A DNA stretch of 64,000 bases from Methylothermaceae bacterium. Lineage in GTDB: Bacteria; Pseudomonadota; Gammaproteobacteria; Methylococcales; Methylothermaceae. The DNA is taken from the NCBI GenBank assembly GCA_026981855.1, contig JALSIB010000013.1, positions 22,980-86,979 of the forward strand. The letters run 5' to 3'. Position numbers and translations under genes: made by a program. Position 1 is the stretch's first letter. Every line of letters begins with the position of its first letter. A model generated the notes under the pieces. The model was given only the letters and a program-made list of their open reading frames with translations. It was not told where the DNA came from and made no database searches. Below, piece after piece: positions 24,262-37,054 of this stretch.

Positions 24262-25331
24262 GTTTTCATGACTTTCTCCATCCACCCGTCCAGGATCCGC
24301 AGTATCTTCTGGGGCGCCGGCGGCTTCATGAAGAGATGTTCGTGACAAGAACCTGGAACCGGCATCACCTCATTGAGGGGATGATTGCCCAGGGTCGAGG
24401 CGGCGAAATCCCTGTTGCCCCAGGCAGCGGTAATGGGATCCTCCTCGCTGTAGACGAGAAAATACGGCAGGCGGAATGCCTGCATCCGCCTCCGGAAATG
24501 GGCGATCTCCCTTTCCACCCCGCAGACATAGCTCATGAGCACCCGCGGAATGATGTAACAATCGCCGCGCAAGCGCGCCCGCTCCTCCTCCCAGTCAGTC
24601 AGATAATCCAATATCCATTGCGGCCGGCAGGGAGAGAACCATCCCCGTAACAGCGGCCGGGAACACACCTCCATGATTCCATCCAATACCGAGGTGGCGA
24701 GACACGCCAACCCATCGTGTGCGGCGAGGCAGCGTTCCAACCAGCGAAAAGACGTTTCCATCACCGGATTGGCCAGCCTGCCCCGAAGGCCCGGAAACCG
24801 GCTCACGGAAAATGCCGGGCCAAGCAGCAGAATCCCGCTCACACCGCCGTTTCCTTGCAGCAATGTGGATGCCGCCACCAGCCCGCCCAGACTGTGGGCG
24901 AGCACGAATACGTGACCGTCACACCGCCGCCGAAGATCCTCCAGCGCCGTGCGGAAATCCCGGCGCAGGATTTCCAGTGTCTTCAATTGCAGCTGCTGCA
25001 GGAAGGCGTCATCGGCGCGCCAGGTTTTCGCGCCTGTAGTGATTTCCTTGTCCGCCCGGCGAAGCACCGGATTGGTCAGCCCATGGGCGTGGAGATCGAC
25101 GCCGAGCACATTGAAACGGCGGCCAAAGTATTCGGCCACATGGCGGTAACGGCCGATGTATTCATTCATCCCATGAACCAGGAGAATCCCGTCCCGGGCT
25201 GGGGAATCCGGCTCACGCCATAGCAGATGCAGCGGATCGCCCCGGTATCCCGGCTGAAGGAAACGGCTCTCCCCCCATCTGGGGTAGGGGCGGTCGATCA
25301 CCTGGGGACAGCGGTCGAAGAAATTCGTCAT
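24249..25331 (-). CDS. Alpha/beta hydrolase, serine aminopeptidase S33 / lysophospholipase-like
   Basis: This 360-residue protein has an alpha/beta-hydrolase core: oxyanion region LLVHGMNEYIGRY (about 51-62) and nucleophile elbow AHSLGG with Ser147. The Asp candidate lies in YSEEDPITAAW (about 295) and the catalytic His in SCHEHLF (about 330). It fits the monoglyceride lipase/lysophospholipase group, presumably cytoplasmic, acting on lipid esters. The substrate is unknown. It starts 5 bp after the ribonucleotide reductase fragment, with GAAGGAG upstream of ATG, so it belongs to the queF transcription unit. Confidence 0.8.
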   Translation of the reverse strand: MTNFFDRCPQVIDRPYPRWGESRFLQPGYRGDPLHLLWREPDSPARDGILLVHGMNEYIGRYRHVAEYFGRRFNVLGVDLHAHGLTNPVLRRADKEITTGAKTWRADDAFLQQLQLKTLEILRRDFRTALEDLRRRCDGHVFVLAHSLGGLVAASTLLQGNGGVSGILLLGPAFSVSRFPGLRGRLANPVMETSFRWLERCLAAHDGLACLATSVLDGIMEVCSRPLLRGWFSPCRPQWILDYLTDWEEERARLRGDCYIIPRVLMSYVCGVEREIAHFRRRMQAFRLPYFLVYSEEDPITAAWGNRDFAASTLGNHPLNEVMPVPGSCHEHLFMKPPAPQKILRILDGWMEKVMKTAKA

Positions 25332-25336
25332 ACGGC

Positions 25337-25567
25337 TCAGTCTCCTTCCCGATCGATATCACAGCAATGCGAAGATGGAAGCTCGGGCATCAGCACCGCC
25401 TCCCGGACCGGATTCGGTCGGAAAGTGGTACAGCCTTTCAGCCCCAATTTCCAGGCCTGGCAATAGACATCCTGAAACCGCTCGAAGGGATAGGACTGGG
25501 GCACGTTGATGGTCTTGGAAATCGCATTGTCCACATATTGTGGAAACGACTCAGGAATGCCTTTCAC
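25337..25567 (-). pseudogene. C-terminal fragment of class II (B12-dependent) ribonucleotide reductase
   Basis: These 76 codons match only the extreme C-terminus of adenosylcobalamin-dependent ribonucleotide reductase: QYVDNAISKTINVPQSYPFE, AWKLGLKGCTTFRPNPVREA, and a final CCDIDREGD. The rest of the enzyme (more than 600 residues, including the barrel and thiyl-radical site) is absent. The frame is intact, the start is a GTG overlapping the stop of the small ORF upstream (GTGA), and the spacing to the hydrolase is tight. It may therefore be an expressed stand-alone module rather than a dead relic. I class it as a fragment because no such short functional form is known to me. Confidence 0.65.
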
Positions 25568-25677
25568 CCTTCATGCAAATCATCTTTCCCGGGCAATCCT
25601 TTGCTTCTCATCTTTTCCTCCAGCCCGGCCAGTTCCTGCTCCATACCGGCAATCGCATGAACCTTTGAGAATTTCAC
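25564..25677 (-). CDS. Small ORF between queF and the reductase fragment
   Basis: This 37-codon frame begins with a GTG that overlaps the queF stop (GTGA) and ends with a TGA that overlaps the GTG of the next frame. It encodes a charged helical peptide ([20 protein letters not shown], then [16 protein letters not shown]). The two GTGA overlaps suggest real translational coupling. No family is recognised and no strong ribosome-binding site is visible. Confidence 0.4.
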   Translation of the reverse strand: MKFSKVHAIAGMEQELAGLEEKMRSKGLPGKDDLHEG

Positions 25678-26033
25678 GATCTTCGGTACTCGGCCACCAC
25701 CGTGGTGTAGATCCCGCCACGGACATTGAATCTGGCTTCGACCTTCATCCAGCGGGGCTGGCAGGCGGAAACCAGATCGTCGAGAATCCGGTTGGTGACC
25801 GCCTCGTGGAAAGCCCCCTCATCGCGATAGGACCACAGATAGAGTTTGTAGGCCTTGAGTTCGATACACAATTGATCGGGCGTGTATTCCACCAGGATGG
25901 TGGCGAAATCAGGCTGACCGGTTTTGGGGCAGAGACAGGTGAATTCCGGAGATTCGATACGGATGGTGTAGTCACGGCCCGGGTTGGGGTTGGGGAAAGT
26001 TTCTAAATCTTTGCTGGGTTGGGTGATTGTCAT
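25674..26033 (-). CDS. queF: NADPH-dependent 7-cyano-7-deazaguanine reductase, type I
   Basis: QueF reduces preQ0 to preQ1 in queuosine synthesis. The start at 26033 gives 119 residues, the usual size of the short (type I) form; the longer frame would cross the promoter. The family motif [17 protein letters not shown] contains the active-site Cys, and further on come [20 protein letters not shown] and the NADPH-binding region. It is divergent from smc across a shared promoter and is followed by the small ORF, the reductase fragment and the hydrolase. Confidence 0.92.
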   Translation of the reverse strand: MTITQPSKDLETFPNPNPGRDYTIRIESPEFTCLCPKTGQPDFATILVEYTPDQLCIELKAYKLYLWSYRDEGAFHEAVTNRILDDLVSACQPRWMKVEARFNVRGGIYTTVVAEYRRS

Positions 26034-26049
26034 CGTCTTGGATAAAAGC

Positions 26050-26100
26050 CTGAAAACTTGAATCAAGACCGTATAATACGGTACTCGAGTCATCGAGTCA
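26050..26100. promoter_or_regulatory. Back-to-back promoters sharing one palindromic -10
   Basis: ACCGTATAATACGGT is a near-perfect palindrome centred on position 26075. On the plus strand TATAAT (26072-26077) has CTGAAA 16 bases upstream; on the minus strand TATTAT has CTGACT 17 bases upstream. Each promoter thus uses the same -10 box, plus for smc and minus for queF. Simultaneous use would be mutually exclusive. Confidence 0.55.
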
Positions 26101-26158
26101 GCGTTTCCGTCCGACTGAAAAGAGACTGCTGGATTTCCCCAAGGGCATCTATTCATTC

Positions 26159-29100
26159 ATGCGCCTGGAAAAGATCAAACTGGCCGGTTTCAAATCGTTT
26201 GTGGATCCGACCACCATCACCCTCCCCGGCCGCCTGATCGGTGTCGTCGGTCCCAATGGCTGTGGCAAGTCCAACATCATCGATGCGGTTCGCTGGGTGA
26301 TGGGGGAAAGTTCCGCCAAACATCTGCGCGGCAGCGCCATGAGCGACGTCATTTTCAACGGCTCCTCGAGCAGAAAACCGGTGGGATTGGCGACCATAGA
26401 ACTGATCTTCGACAACAGCGAAGGCAAGTTGGGAGGGGAATACGCCCGCTTCGCCCAGATCTCGATCAAACGCCAGGTGAGCCGGGACGGACAATCGCAA
26501 TATTTCCTCAATGGCAGTCGTTGCCGCCGCCGCGACATCATGGACGTGTTCTTCGGCACCGGACTGGGGCCACGCAGCTATGCAATCATCGAACAGGGGA
26601 CGGTCAGCCGCTTCATCGAAGCCAAACCTGAAGAACTGCGCCTGTTCGTGGAAGAAGCGGCCGGGCTTTCCAAATACAAGGAAAGACGCCGCGAAACCGA
26701 ACTCAAGCTCCAGCATACCCGGACCAATCTGGAACGGGTCGAAGACATCCGGGGAGAACTTCAGAATCAGGTCAGCCGCCTGGCACGCCAGGCCAGGAAA
26801 GCGCAAAAATACCGGGAGCTGGAACAAGCCATCGCCCAATGCAGCAAGGAACTGACGGCGATCCAGTGGCAAGACGCCAGTGCCCGTTTCCAGCTGCATC
26901 AAAAGCACTTGACCCGGTTGGAACAACGGCTGGAAGAAAGCGCCAAGGCATTGCAACAGGCCGAAACCGACCGCGGCGAGGCACAGAAAACCTGCCACGA
27001 ACTGGAACGTCGACTGGGACAGGCGCAAGCCCGGCTGTACGAGCTGAACGCGGAAATCAGCCGTTGCGATCAAAACCTCAGGCATGCCCGCCAGACCCAG
27101 GCGGAACGTGAGCGAACCCTGCAATCCTGGCGCAGCGAGTTGGAAACGGCCCATGCCACCCGGCGCCAGGACAGGGAACAGATCACCCTCCTGGCGGACC
27201 AGGCCGGGAAGCTCGAATCTGAACTGAAGCAGAGCCGAGAGGAACTGGAAGCCGCCTCCGTCAGACAGCGGGAAAGGGACGCCGCATGGCAGCAAAAACG
27301 TCAGGAATACGGGCGCTGCCGCGACCGGGGCCGTTCCCTGCAGGAAAAAATCAACCTCCTGGAAGTCGAAATCCGCCATCTGAAACGGCAACGGGAAGAG
27401 TACCAGCAAAGGTTGCTGCAACTCCAGTCCCGGAAGGCGCAGACGGAACGAAGCCTGAACGAGCAACATCAGGTCGAGCTGCTTCAGGGTCAGCTGGAAG
27501 AAATCGCCGGGTTGCGCCTCGATCAGCAGGCCCAGATCGAAGACTTGAGGAACACAATCGAACGCATTCGCTCGCAGGAACGGGAGAATCAACACGCCCT
27601 TCGGCACCTGGAGAGCGAATACAATCGCCTGGGGGGGCGCATCAGCGCCTTGGAGACCCTGCAGGCCCATGCCCTGGGCAAAGACCGTGAGGGCGTGCAG
27701 AATTGGTTGCGACACCATGGATGGCAGCAGGCACCCCGTCTGGCGGAGATTCTGGAAGTGGAGCAGGAATGGGAAAGAGCGGTCGAAGCGGCCCTGGGGA
27801 ATTGGCTCGAAGCCCTGTACCTGGCAAATCCCACCACCAGGCCAGGGCCCGAAACCGTCGCCGCGCTCGGTGAGGAAAACGTCGCCTTGCTGGAATCGGG
27901 CACCTCGGTACCGCCTCCCGCCGGCTCACTGGCGGAAAAAATCAAAGGTCCATGGAATGCCAACACCCTGTTGGGGAGGCACCGCTGTGCGGCTTCTCTC
28001 GACGAAGCCTACGACAACCGCAAAGCGTTGTCCGATCACGAATGCTGGGTCACCCCCGAAGGTGACCGGATCGGTCCCGACTGGTTGCAGTTCAACCGGC
28101 AGAAAGACTCGACCCGGGGTGTCCTGGAAAGGGAACAGGCGCTTCGCCGGTTGCGCGGTGAGCGGGAACGATTGGCGCGGCAACGGCAAAACCACCTGAA
28201 GCGGCAGCAAGATTTTCTTTCCCAACAGGAACAGGCGGAAAAACGACTGGAGCAGCTGCGCGCCCAAGAACGCGAAGCGGGCGCCCGGCAGGCCCGGCTG
28301 GAAGCGGAATGCCAGGGCGCCCGCCAGCGGCTCGAAGCGGCCCGGCAGAATCTGGAGCGCCTGGCGAACGAATACGAGGCGCTCGAACAACGCATCCAGC
28401 GTATGGAACGGGATCGTTCGGCACACGAAAACCAGCTGTCCGGACACCGAAAGGAGCTGGAAGATCAGCTGCAAACCCTGCAAAGGCTGCAAACCGAACT
28501 GGATCAAAGCAAAATCGCCAACGAACAGGCCACAGCGAAAGTCCGCCAGCTCCGGGAAAACAAGGCCCGCTTGGAATCCGCGCTGGAACATACCGATCGC
28601 TCGCTGAAAATTCTGCAAAAACAACTCGAAAGGACGGAAGAACGCTGCCAGGATCTCGAAAAGCGTCTCGCCCGGGCCGAAGCCGAACAGGCACAAGGGA
28701 AGCTGCCTTTAAGCGAGATCGAGAAACAGTTGGCCTCACTCCGTGAGAAACGCCCCACCCTGGAAAAGGAGCTGGCCGACCTCCGCGAGAGGTTACGACA
28801 GGCGGAAAACATCCACCGTGACCGCCGCGGTCTCCATGCACGAAGGGAGTCGGAACGGGAACAGGTACGCTCGGAACTGGAATCGGCGAGGCTGCAGGCG
28901 GAAGCCGCCAGAGTCAGGCTGCAAACGGCGCAAGAACAAGTGGAAGCGGAGCAAATCGTCCCCGAGAGGATATTGTCGGGCCTGGAGGGGGAAATCGATG
29001 CGGCTGAATGGCAGCGAAGACTTGAGCGATTACAACGCGACCAGGCCCGTCTTGGCGACGTGAATCTGGCGGCGATCGAAGAGCATCGGCTGCATTCGGA

Positions 29101-29665
29101 GCGGTTGCGTTTTCTCGACAAACAATATGACGATCTGACCGCGTCGCTGGCAATGCTGGAAAAGGCGATCCGCACCATCGACCGCGAAACCCGCAGCCGT
29201 TTCAGGGAAACCTTCGAAATTGTGGACGGCCACTTCCGCCGGCGATTCCCGGCATTGTTCGGAGGGGGAGAAGCCAGGCTGGAGATGACTTGTGACGATC
29301 CGCTGGAAGCGGGTATCCGAATCATGGCCCGGCCGCCCGGAAAACGCAACAGTTCGATCCACCTCCTTTCCGGGGGGGAGAAGGCCCTGACGGCGGTGGC
29401 GCTGGTGTTCTCCTTCTTCGAACTCAACCCCGCGCCTTTCTGCATGCTCGACGAGGTCGACGCCCCCCTGGACGAGGCCAATGTGGGGCGCTTCTGCGCC
29501 TTGCTGCAATCCATGTCGGAACGGGTACAATTCATTTTCGTCACCCACAACAAGACGACCATGGAAATCGCCGACCAGCTGATCGGTGTAACTATGCGCG
29601 AACCGGGTGTGTCGCGCATCGTTTCCGTGGACCTCGAACGAGCGGCCGAGATGGCCGCGGCATGA
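26159..29665 (+). CDS. smc: Chromosome condensin SMC
   Basis: This is a 1168-residue SMC protein that compacts and segregates chromosomes, normally with ScpA and ScpB. Walker A is GPNGCGKSN (31-39). The N-terminal head also has the family phrases VRWVMGESSAKHLRG and GTGLGPRSYAIIEQGTVSRF. Two long coiled coils (about 170-500 and 660-1000) flank a hinge (about 510-650). The C-terminal head carries LLSGGEKALTAVALVF and Walker B FCMLDEVDAPLDEANVGRF. The order smc-zipA-ligA is conserved in several gammaproteobacteria that lack MukBEF. Confidence 0.97.
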   Translation: MRLEKIKLAGFKSFVDPTTITLPGRLIGVVGPNGCGKSNIIDAVRWVMGESSAKHLRGSAMSDVIFNGSSSRKPVGLATIELIFDNSEGKLGGEYARFAQISIKRQVSRDGQSQYFLNGSRCRRRDIMDVFFGTGLGPRSYAIIEQGTVSRFIEAKPEELRLFVEEAAGLSKYKERRRETELKLQHTRTNLERVEDIRGELQNQVSRLARQARKAQKYRELEQAIAQCSKELTAIQWQDASARFQLHQKHLTRLEQRLEESAKALQQAETDRGEAQKTCHELERRLGQAQARLYELNAEISRCDQNLRHARQTQAERERTLQSWRSELETAHATRRQDREQITLLADQAGKLESELKQSREELEAASVRQRERDAAWQQKRQEYGRCRDRGRSLQEKINLLEVEIRHLKRQREEYQQRLLQLQSRKAQTERSLNEQHQVELLQGQLEEIAGLRLDQQAQIEDLRNTIERIRSQERENQHALRHLESEYNRLGGRISALETLQAHALGKDREGVQNWLRHHGWQQAPRLAEILEVEQEWERAVEAALGNWLEALYLANPTTRPGPETVAALGEENVALLESGTSVPPPAGSLAEKIKGPWNANTLLGRHRCAASLDEAYDNRKALSDHECWVTPEGDRIGPDWLQFNRQKDSTRGVLEREQALRRLRGERERLARQRQNHLKRQQDFLSQQEQAEKRLEQLRAQEREAGARQARLEAECQGARQRLEAARQNLERLANEYEALEQRIQRMERDRSAHENQLSGHRKELEDQLQTLQRLQTELDQSKIANEQATAKVRQLRENKARLESALEHTDRSLKILQKQLERTEERCQDLEKRLARAEAEQAQGKLPLSEIEKQLASLREKRPTLEKELADLRERLRQAENIHRDRRGLHARRESEREQVRSELESARLQAEAARVRLQTAQEQVEAEQIVPERILSGLEGEIDAAEWQRRLERLQRDQARLGDVNLAAIEEHRLHSERLRFLDKQYDDLTASLAMLEKAIRTIDRETRSRFRETFEIVDGHFRRRFPALFGGGEARLEMTCDDPLEAGIRIMARPPGKRNSSIHLLSGGEKALTAVALVFSFFELNPAPFCMLDEVDAPLDEANVGRFCALLQSMSERVQFIFVTHNKTTMEIADQLIGVTMREPGVSRIVSVDLERAAEMAAA

Positions 29666-29678
29666 AGGAAAAATATCG

Positions 29679-33616
<3,938 letters not shown>

Positions 33617-33621
33617 AAAAA

Positions 33622-33645
33622 AGGGCAGGTTTTCACGCCTGCCCT
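33622..33645 (-). terminator. Terminator after the PPIase gene
   Basis: An 8-bp stem AGGGCAGG / CCTGCCCT with an 8-base loop. On the minus strand it is followed by TTTTTT. The convergent GGDEF gene ends 6 bp before it and may use it as a weaker hairpin. Confidence 0.8.
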
Positions 33646-33675
33646 CATCCATTTCCGCCGGATAAATCCGCCGAC

Positions 33676-34578
33676 TTATTCTGCTTTCTCTTGTGCCGGC
33701 GCAGGCTGCGCGCTCGCTGCGATACCTGCCTGATCCGCACCGCTTGCGGTCATCAGCTTGATGTCGGCCTTTTGTTTCAGCTCTTCGATATGCTGCTGGA
33801 TCAGCTTTCTCTTCAGCATCTGCTCCACCTGGGGCTTGACCCGTTCATAGGGAGGTGGCGTCTTCTCGCGTGAATCTTCGCGAAGGATCACGTGCCAGCC
33901 AAACTGGGTCTTGACCGGTTCTTTGGTGTACTGACCGTTTTCAAGCGCCATGACGGCCTCGGAGAAGGGTTGCACCATCTTCTGCGGCGTGAACCATCCT
34001 AGGTCGCCGCCACTCTTGGCGGAAGGACCCACCGAGTATTTTTCCGCCAGTTTGGCGAAATCCCCGCCGGAATCGAGTTTCTTGATGATGTCTTCGGCTT
34101 CTTCGCGGGTCTTGACCAGAATATGACGCGCCTTGAATTCGCTTTGCTTCATCGAGCCGACAAGCTGATCATATTCCGCCTTGATCTGCTCCTCGGTGAT
34201 CGGATGTTTCTTGAAATAATCCTGCACATCCGCCTGGGACAAGACCAAACGCTGAGTGTAACGGATTCGTGTCGCCACATCCGCCTGTTTGGGAAGCTGG
34301 TTGCGAATCGCTTCCTGTTTCAGCAATTCACGGTTGATCAACTCCTCCACCAACTTGTCCTCGGGAATATTGATCCTGGCATTGGGATTTCCCCTCGCGA
34401 TTTCGGCCTTCACATAATCCAGGGCCTGGCGGCTGATACGCTGACCATTGACGATGGCCACCGTATCCTTTTCATCCACCGGCGCCAGGGCCAATCCTTC
34501 TGAGGTTTTGTTGCTTCCCGCGTTGCACCCGGCCAGAACGGCGAAGGAGAGAGCGGTATATACGAGGGTTCTTTTCAT
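33676..34578 (-). CDS. Parvulin-type peptidyl-prolyl isomerase lipoprotein
   Basis: This is a 300-residue lipoprotein (signal with LAGC, Cys18). It has a SurA/PrsA-like N-terminal helical region (about 40-150) and one parvulin rotamase domain (about 155-250). Typical parvulin phrases are ARHILVKTREEAEDIIKKL, KSGGDLGWFTPQKMV and QFGWHVI. The tail is Ala/Pro/Gln-rich. It assists folding of exported proteins. It ends the operon yciB-yciI-bolA-PPIase, 6 bp after bolA. Confidence 0.88.
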   Translation of the reverse strand: MKRTLVYTALSFAVLAGCNAGSNKTSEGLALAPVDEKDTVAIVNGQRISRQALDYVKAEIARGNPNARINIPEDKLVEELINRELLKQEAIRNQLPKQADVATRIRYTQRLVLSQADVQDYFKKHPITEEQIKAEYDQLVGSMKQSEFKARHILVKTREEAEDIIKKLDSGGDFAKLAEKYSVGPSAKSGGDLGWFTPQKMVQPFSEAVMALENGQYTKEPVKTQFGWHVILREDSREKTPPPYERVKPQVEQMLKRKLIQQHIEELKQKADIKLMTASGADQAGIAASAQPAPAQEKAE

Positions 34579-34584
34579 AGGGTT

Positions 34585-34863
34585 TCATCCTTTGGTTGGA
34601 TATTCATCGGAAGTGTAAGCCTGGATGCTCAAGGCATGGATCTCGCTGTGCATGAGATCGCCAAGTGCCTGATAAACCATTTGATGACGCTGTACCGGAT
34701 TCTTTCCGGAAAATGCATCGGCGACGATGGTGAGAAAAAAATGCCCCGCGCCACCTGCCTGGGCATGTCCTGCATGGGCGGCACTGGCATCCACCAGTTC
34801 GACGTGGATCGGTTGCAGGGATTCCTGCAACCGGCTTTTGATCAGTTGTATTCTGTCACTCAT
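34585..34863 (-). CDS. bolA: BolA family protein
   Basis: The start at 34863 overlaps the yciI stop (ATGA), giving 92 residues. The fold pattern [20 protein letters not shown], then [26 protein letters not shown] and [13 protein letters not shown] is that of BolA. A conserved His in RHQMVY is used with monothiol glutaredoxins to bind a [2Fe-2S] cluster. It is likely a cytoplasmic iron-sulfur or stress regulator. Confidence 0.88.
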   Translation of the reverse strand: MSDRIQLIKSRLQESLQPIHVELVDASAAHAGHAQAGGAGHFFLTIVADAFSGKNPVQRHQMVYQALGDLMHSEIHALSIQAYTSDEYPTKG

Positions 34864-35162
34864 TGGGGAAATACCTGAAGGAAGGGTTTGACGGTCACAC
34901 GGGCATAAACGCCCGCTTTCTTGTAGGGGTCTTCGGCGGCCCAACTTTGGGCCGCTTGCAAATCTTCGAATTCGGCAACGATGAGACTGCCGCTGAAACC
35001 CGCTTCCCCGGGGTCCGGGCTGTCTATGGCGGGATGGGGACCGGCCAGAATCAACCTGCCTTCATCCTGCAATTTTTTCAGTCTTTGCAAATGGGCGGGC
35101 CGGTTTTTTTTCCGCAGGGCCAAGCTCGCCTCGGAATCCTCGGCGATGATCGCGTAGAGCAC
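34860..35162 (-). CDS. yciI: YciI family protein
   Basis: This is a 100-residue ferredoxin-like-fold YciI protein. It has the conserved start MLYAIIAED, the [21 protein letters not shown] segment with an invariant His/Asp-type site, and GSLIVAEF. Homologues are small enzymes of uncertain reaction. It lies 3 bp after yciB and overlaps bolA, a common gammaproteobacterial arrangement. Confidence 0.88.
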   Translation of the reverse strand: MLYAIIAEDSEASLALRKKNRPAHLQRLKKLQDEGRLILAGPHPAIDSPDPGEAGFSGSLIVAEFEDLQAAQSWAAEDPYKKAGVYARVTVKPFLQVFPQ

Positions 35163-35165
35163 TGA

Positions 35166-35711
35166 CTATTCCTTGGTGGATTCGGGTTCGGGGAGGTAAC
35201 GGGAAAGAAACACCGCCTGCAACAGAACGAAGGCGAAGGTCAATCCCAACATTCCAAAAAGCTTGAAGTTTACCCAGGTGTCGGTATCGAAAGTATAGAT
35301 AACGAAAAGGTTGACTCCCCCCAAAAACAGGAAAAAAAGCGCCCAACTCAGATTCAGGCGATACCACACGCGTTCCGGAAGCTCGATGTTGTTGGCCATC
35401 ATCCGCTGGATGAAGGGTTTCCGGCCTATGTACTGACTGGCCAGAAAAGCCACACCAAAAAGCCAATTGATCACTGTCGGCTTCCACTTGATGAACTGCT
35501 CATCGTGCAAATAAAGGGTCGCGCCGCCAAAGACCACGATCAAGCCCAAAGTGACCAAGTGCATGGTTTCCACCCGCCGATGCCGCAACCATACCCAGCC
35601 GACCTGAACGAAGGTGGCGGCGATAGCGACCATGGTGGCGACATAGATACCCTGGAATTTGTAGGCGATGAAGAACAGGATAATGGGGAAAAAGTCGAAG
35701 AACATTTTCAT
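35166..35711 (-). CDS. yciB: Inner-membrane septation protein YciB
   Basis: This is a 181-residue membrane protein of the YciB/IspA family with five hydrophobic helices. The family N-terminus is [19 protein letters not shown], the middle is [19 protein letters not shown] and the end is [16 protein letters not shown]. It takes part in cell-envelope synthesis and division. The start at 35711 is chosen over an in-frame TTG six bases upstream. It is the first gene of its operon. Confidence 0.92.
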   Translation of the reverse strand: MKMFFDFFPIILFFIAYKFQGIYVATMVAIAATFVQVGWVWLRHRRVETMHLVTLGLIVVFGGATLYLHDEQFIKWKPTVINWLFGVAFLASQYIGRKPFIQRMMANNIELPERVWYRLNLSWALFFLFLGGVNLFVIYTFDTDTWVNFKLFGMLGLTFAFVLLQAVFLSRYLPEPESTKE

Positions 35712-35729
35712 AGGCAAACAGCCCTTGGG

Positions 35730-35996
35730 CTACACATAAATATCCACACCATACCACAAAGTCACTTCCGATTCCGCCCCGGATCGATAGTTGGAATAGG
35801 CATGCAGAGCCCTTCTGACCCGTAAATCCTGGGGAGTATCCTCTTGGAGCCGATCGGACGGGAGGGGTGGATCCCGCCGATCCAGAGGAACTTTTTCCTT
35901 GAACACGGGACGTATGGATTCGACCAGACGGACGGGCTCAAGCCTCCTGCCCGAAGAAGGCCGGGCCGCAAAGGATGGATGAGGATCGATGCGCAT
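35730..35996 (-). CDS. Small hypothetical protein
   Basis: This is an 88-codon frame. The N-terminal half is Arg/Pro-rich and looks disordered. The C-terminal half reads RVRRALHAYSNYRSGAESEV and ends GVDIYV, which looks like a folded conserved tail. It lies 19 bp upstream of yciB on the same strand and is divergent from the DUF1244 gene. No family is named with confidence, and it could be a chance frame. Confidence 0.45.
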   Translation of the reverse strand: MRIDPHPSFAARPSSGRRLEPVRLVESIRPVFKEKVPLDRRDPPLPSDRLQEDTPQDLRVRRALHAYSNYRSGAESEVTLWYGVDIYV

Positions 35997-36045
35997 ATCC
36001 GATTACGCAGGCCCATATTCGATATTCGTCTATGCTATCCTGTCA

Positions 36046-36068
36046 AATCCTGCTATGCAAGCAGGATT
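36046..36068. promoter_or_regulatory. Inverted repeat upstream of the DUF1244 gene
   Basis: AATCCTGC / GCAGGATT, 8-bp arms with a 7-base loop, in the 110-bp divergent intergenic region. It is followed by neither a T-run nor a gene end, so an operator is more likely than a terminator. Confidence 0.3.
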
Positions 36069-36106
36069 CTCACTCCTTCCCGCAACTTCATCACTGACAC
36101 AAAAAT

Positions 36107-36427
36107 ATGCACGAAGACGAAAAACTGACCGAAATCGAAGCCGCTGCCTTCCGCAGACTGGTCCATCATTTGCAGACCCATACCGAAGTTCAAAACATAG
36201 AGCTGATGATCACGGCCGATTTCTGCCGTAACTGTCTGGCCAAATGGCTGATGGCCGAGGCGGAATCACGCGGCCTGGCGCTCGATTACGACAAGGCCAG
36301 GGAAATGATCTACGGAATGCCTTACGAGGAATGGAAATCCCGCTATCAGACCAAAGCGACACCGGAACAACTTCGCGCCTATGAGCTGCGGCAGCGCGGA
36401 AAAGGCGGACAAAGCCAACAGAGGTAA
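36107..36427 (+). CDS. DUF1244 family protein
   Basis: This is a 106-residue cytoplasmic protein of the DUF1244 family. It shows FRRLVHHLQTHTEVQNIELM, FCRNCLAKWL (two conserved Cys) and EMIYGMPYEEWKSRYQ. Members are small helical proteins of unknown function. A lipoprotein gene follows 6 bp later. Confidence 0.85.
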   Translation: MHEDEKLTEIEAAAFRRLVHHLQTHTEVQNIELMITADFCRNCLAKWLMAEAESRGLALDYDKAREMIYGMPYEEWKSRYQTKATPEQLRAYELRQRGKGGQSQQR

Positions 36428-36433
36428 ACCGCT

Positions 36434-36937
36434 ATGCATTTGAAATTTTTCATCTTCATTCTGACGGCGTTTCTGACCGTCGGTTGCAGCGAGGATGGCG
36501 GCTCCAGCCATGTCAATCAGGCAAGACCGGCCGTCATCGAGGGGGCGGTGTTCGACGACCATGGCCGGGTCGAAAAGGCCGTGATAGAGGTGATAGATAA
36601 AAACGATCGTCGAATCGCCAAGGCAAAACTACAAGGCGATGGCCGATTCAAACTCAGGATTCCCGCTGATGCGGCCTATCCGGTGGTTCTGAAGGCCAAA
36701 CTGGCAAACGGCAAGATTCTGGAGGCGGTCGTCACCAGCAACCAGGTGGTGGAACTGGATATCACTCCTCATACCGATCTGGTGGTCAAATCGGCGCGGT
36801 TGCGGGGTGGCCTCACCCCGGAAAACATCGCCGGCGCCGCGGGGGCCGCCATCAACATGCGCCGCAGCCAGGGCGGCAAGCGCAGCTCGAGCGGCTTCAA
36901 GGGTGACCTGACCAAGCAGTACAGCGGCTGGCATTGA
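36434..36937 (+). CDS. Lipoprotein with carboxypeptidase-regulatory-like domain
   Basis: This is a 167-residue lipoprotein: signal with TVGC (Cys18), then one beta-sandwich domain (about 33-115, IEGAVFDDHGRVEKAVIEVI, FKLRIPADAAYPVVLKAKL). A Gly/Ser/Arg-rich tail follows. AGAGG lies nine bases upstream. It is co-transcribed with the DUF1244 gene. Function is unknown; attachment to the envelope is likely. Confidence 0.7.
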   Translation: MHLKFFIFILTAFLTVGCSEDGGSSHVNQARPAVIEGAVFDDHGRVEKAVIEVIDKNDRRIAKAKLQGDGRFKLRIPADAAYPVVLKAKLANGKILEAVVTSNQVVELDITPHTDLVVKSARLRGGLTPENIAGAAGAAINMRRSQGGKRSSSGFKGDLTKQYSGWH

Positions 36938-37054
36938 CCGCGCGATATCCGCCCATGGTGTGAGCCGCTCAAGCCCCCCTGCCACGGCAGTCATCTTCAC
37001 CACAGCGAGGCGGGAAAGTTCCGGAAAACTTGGCCGCGCCTTTGCGGTGAAATT

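Noticed and set aside
26153..27718. 521-codon frame antisense to smc
   Set aside because: Repetitive Leu/Gln/Phe-rich shadow of a coiled-coil coding region.
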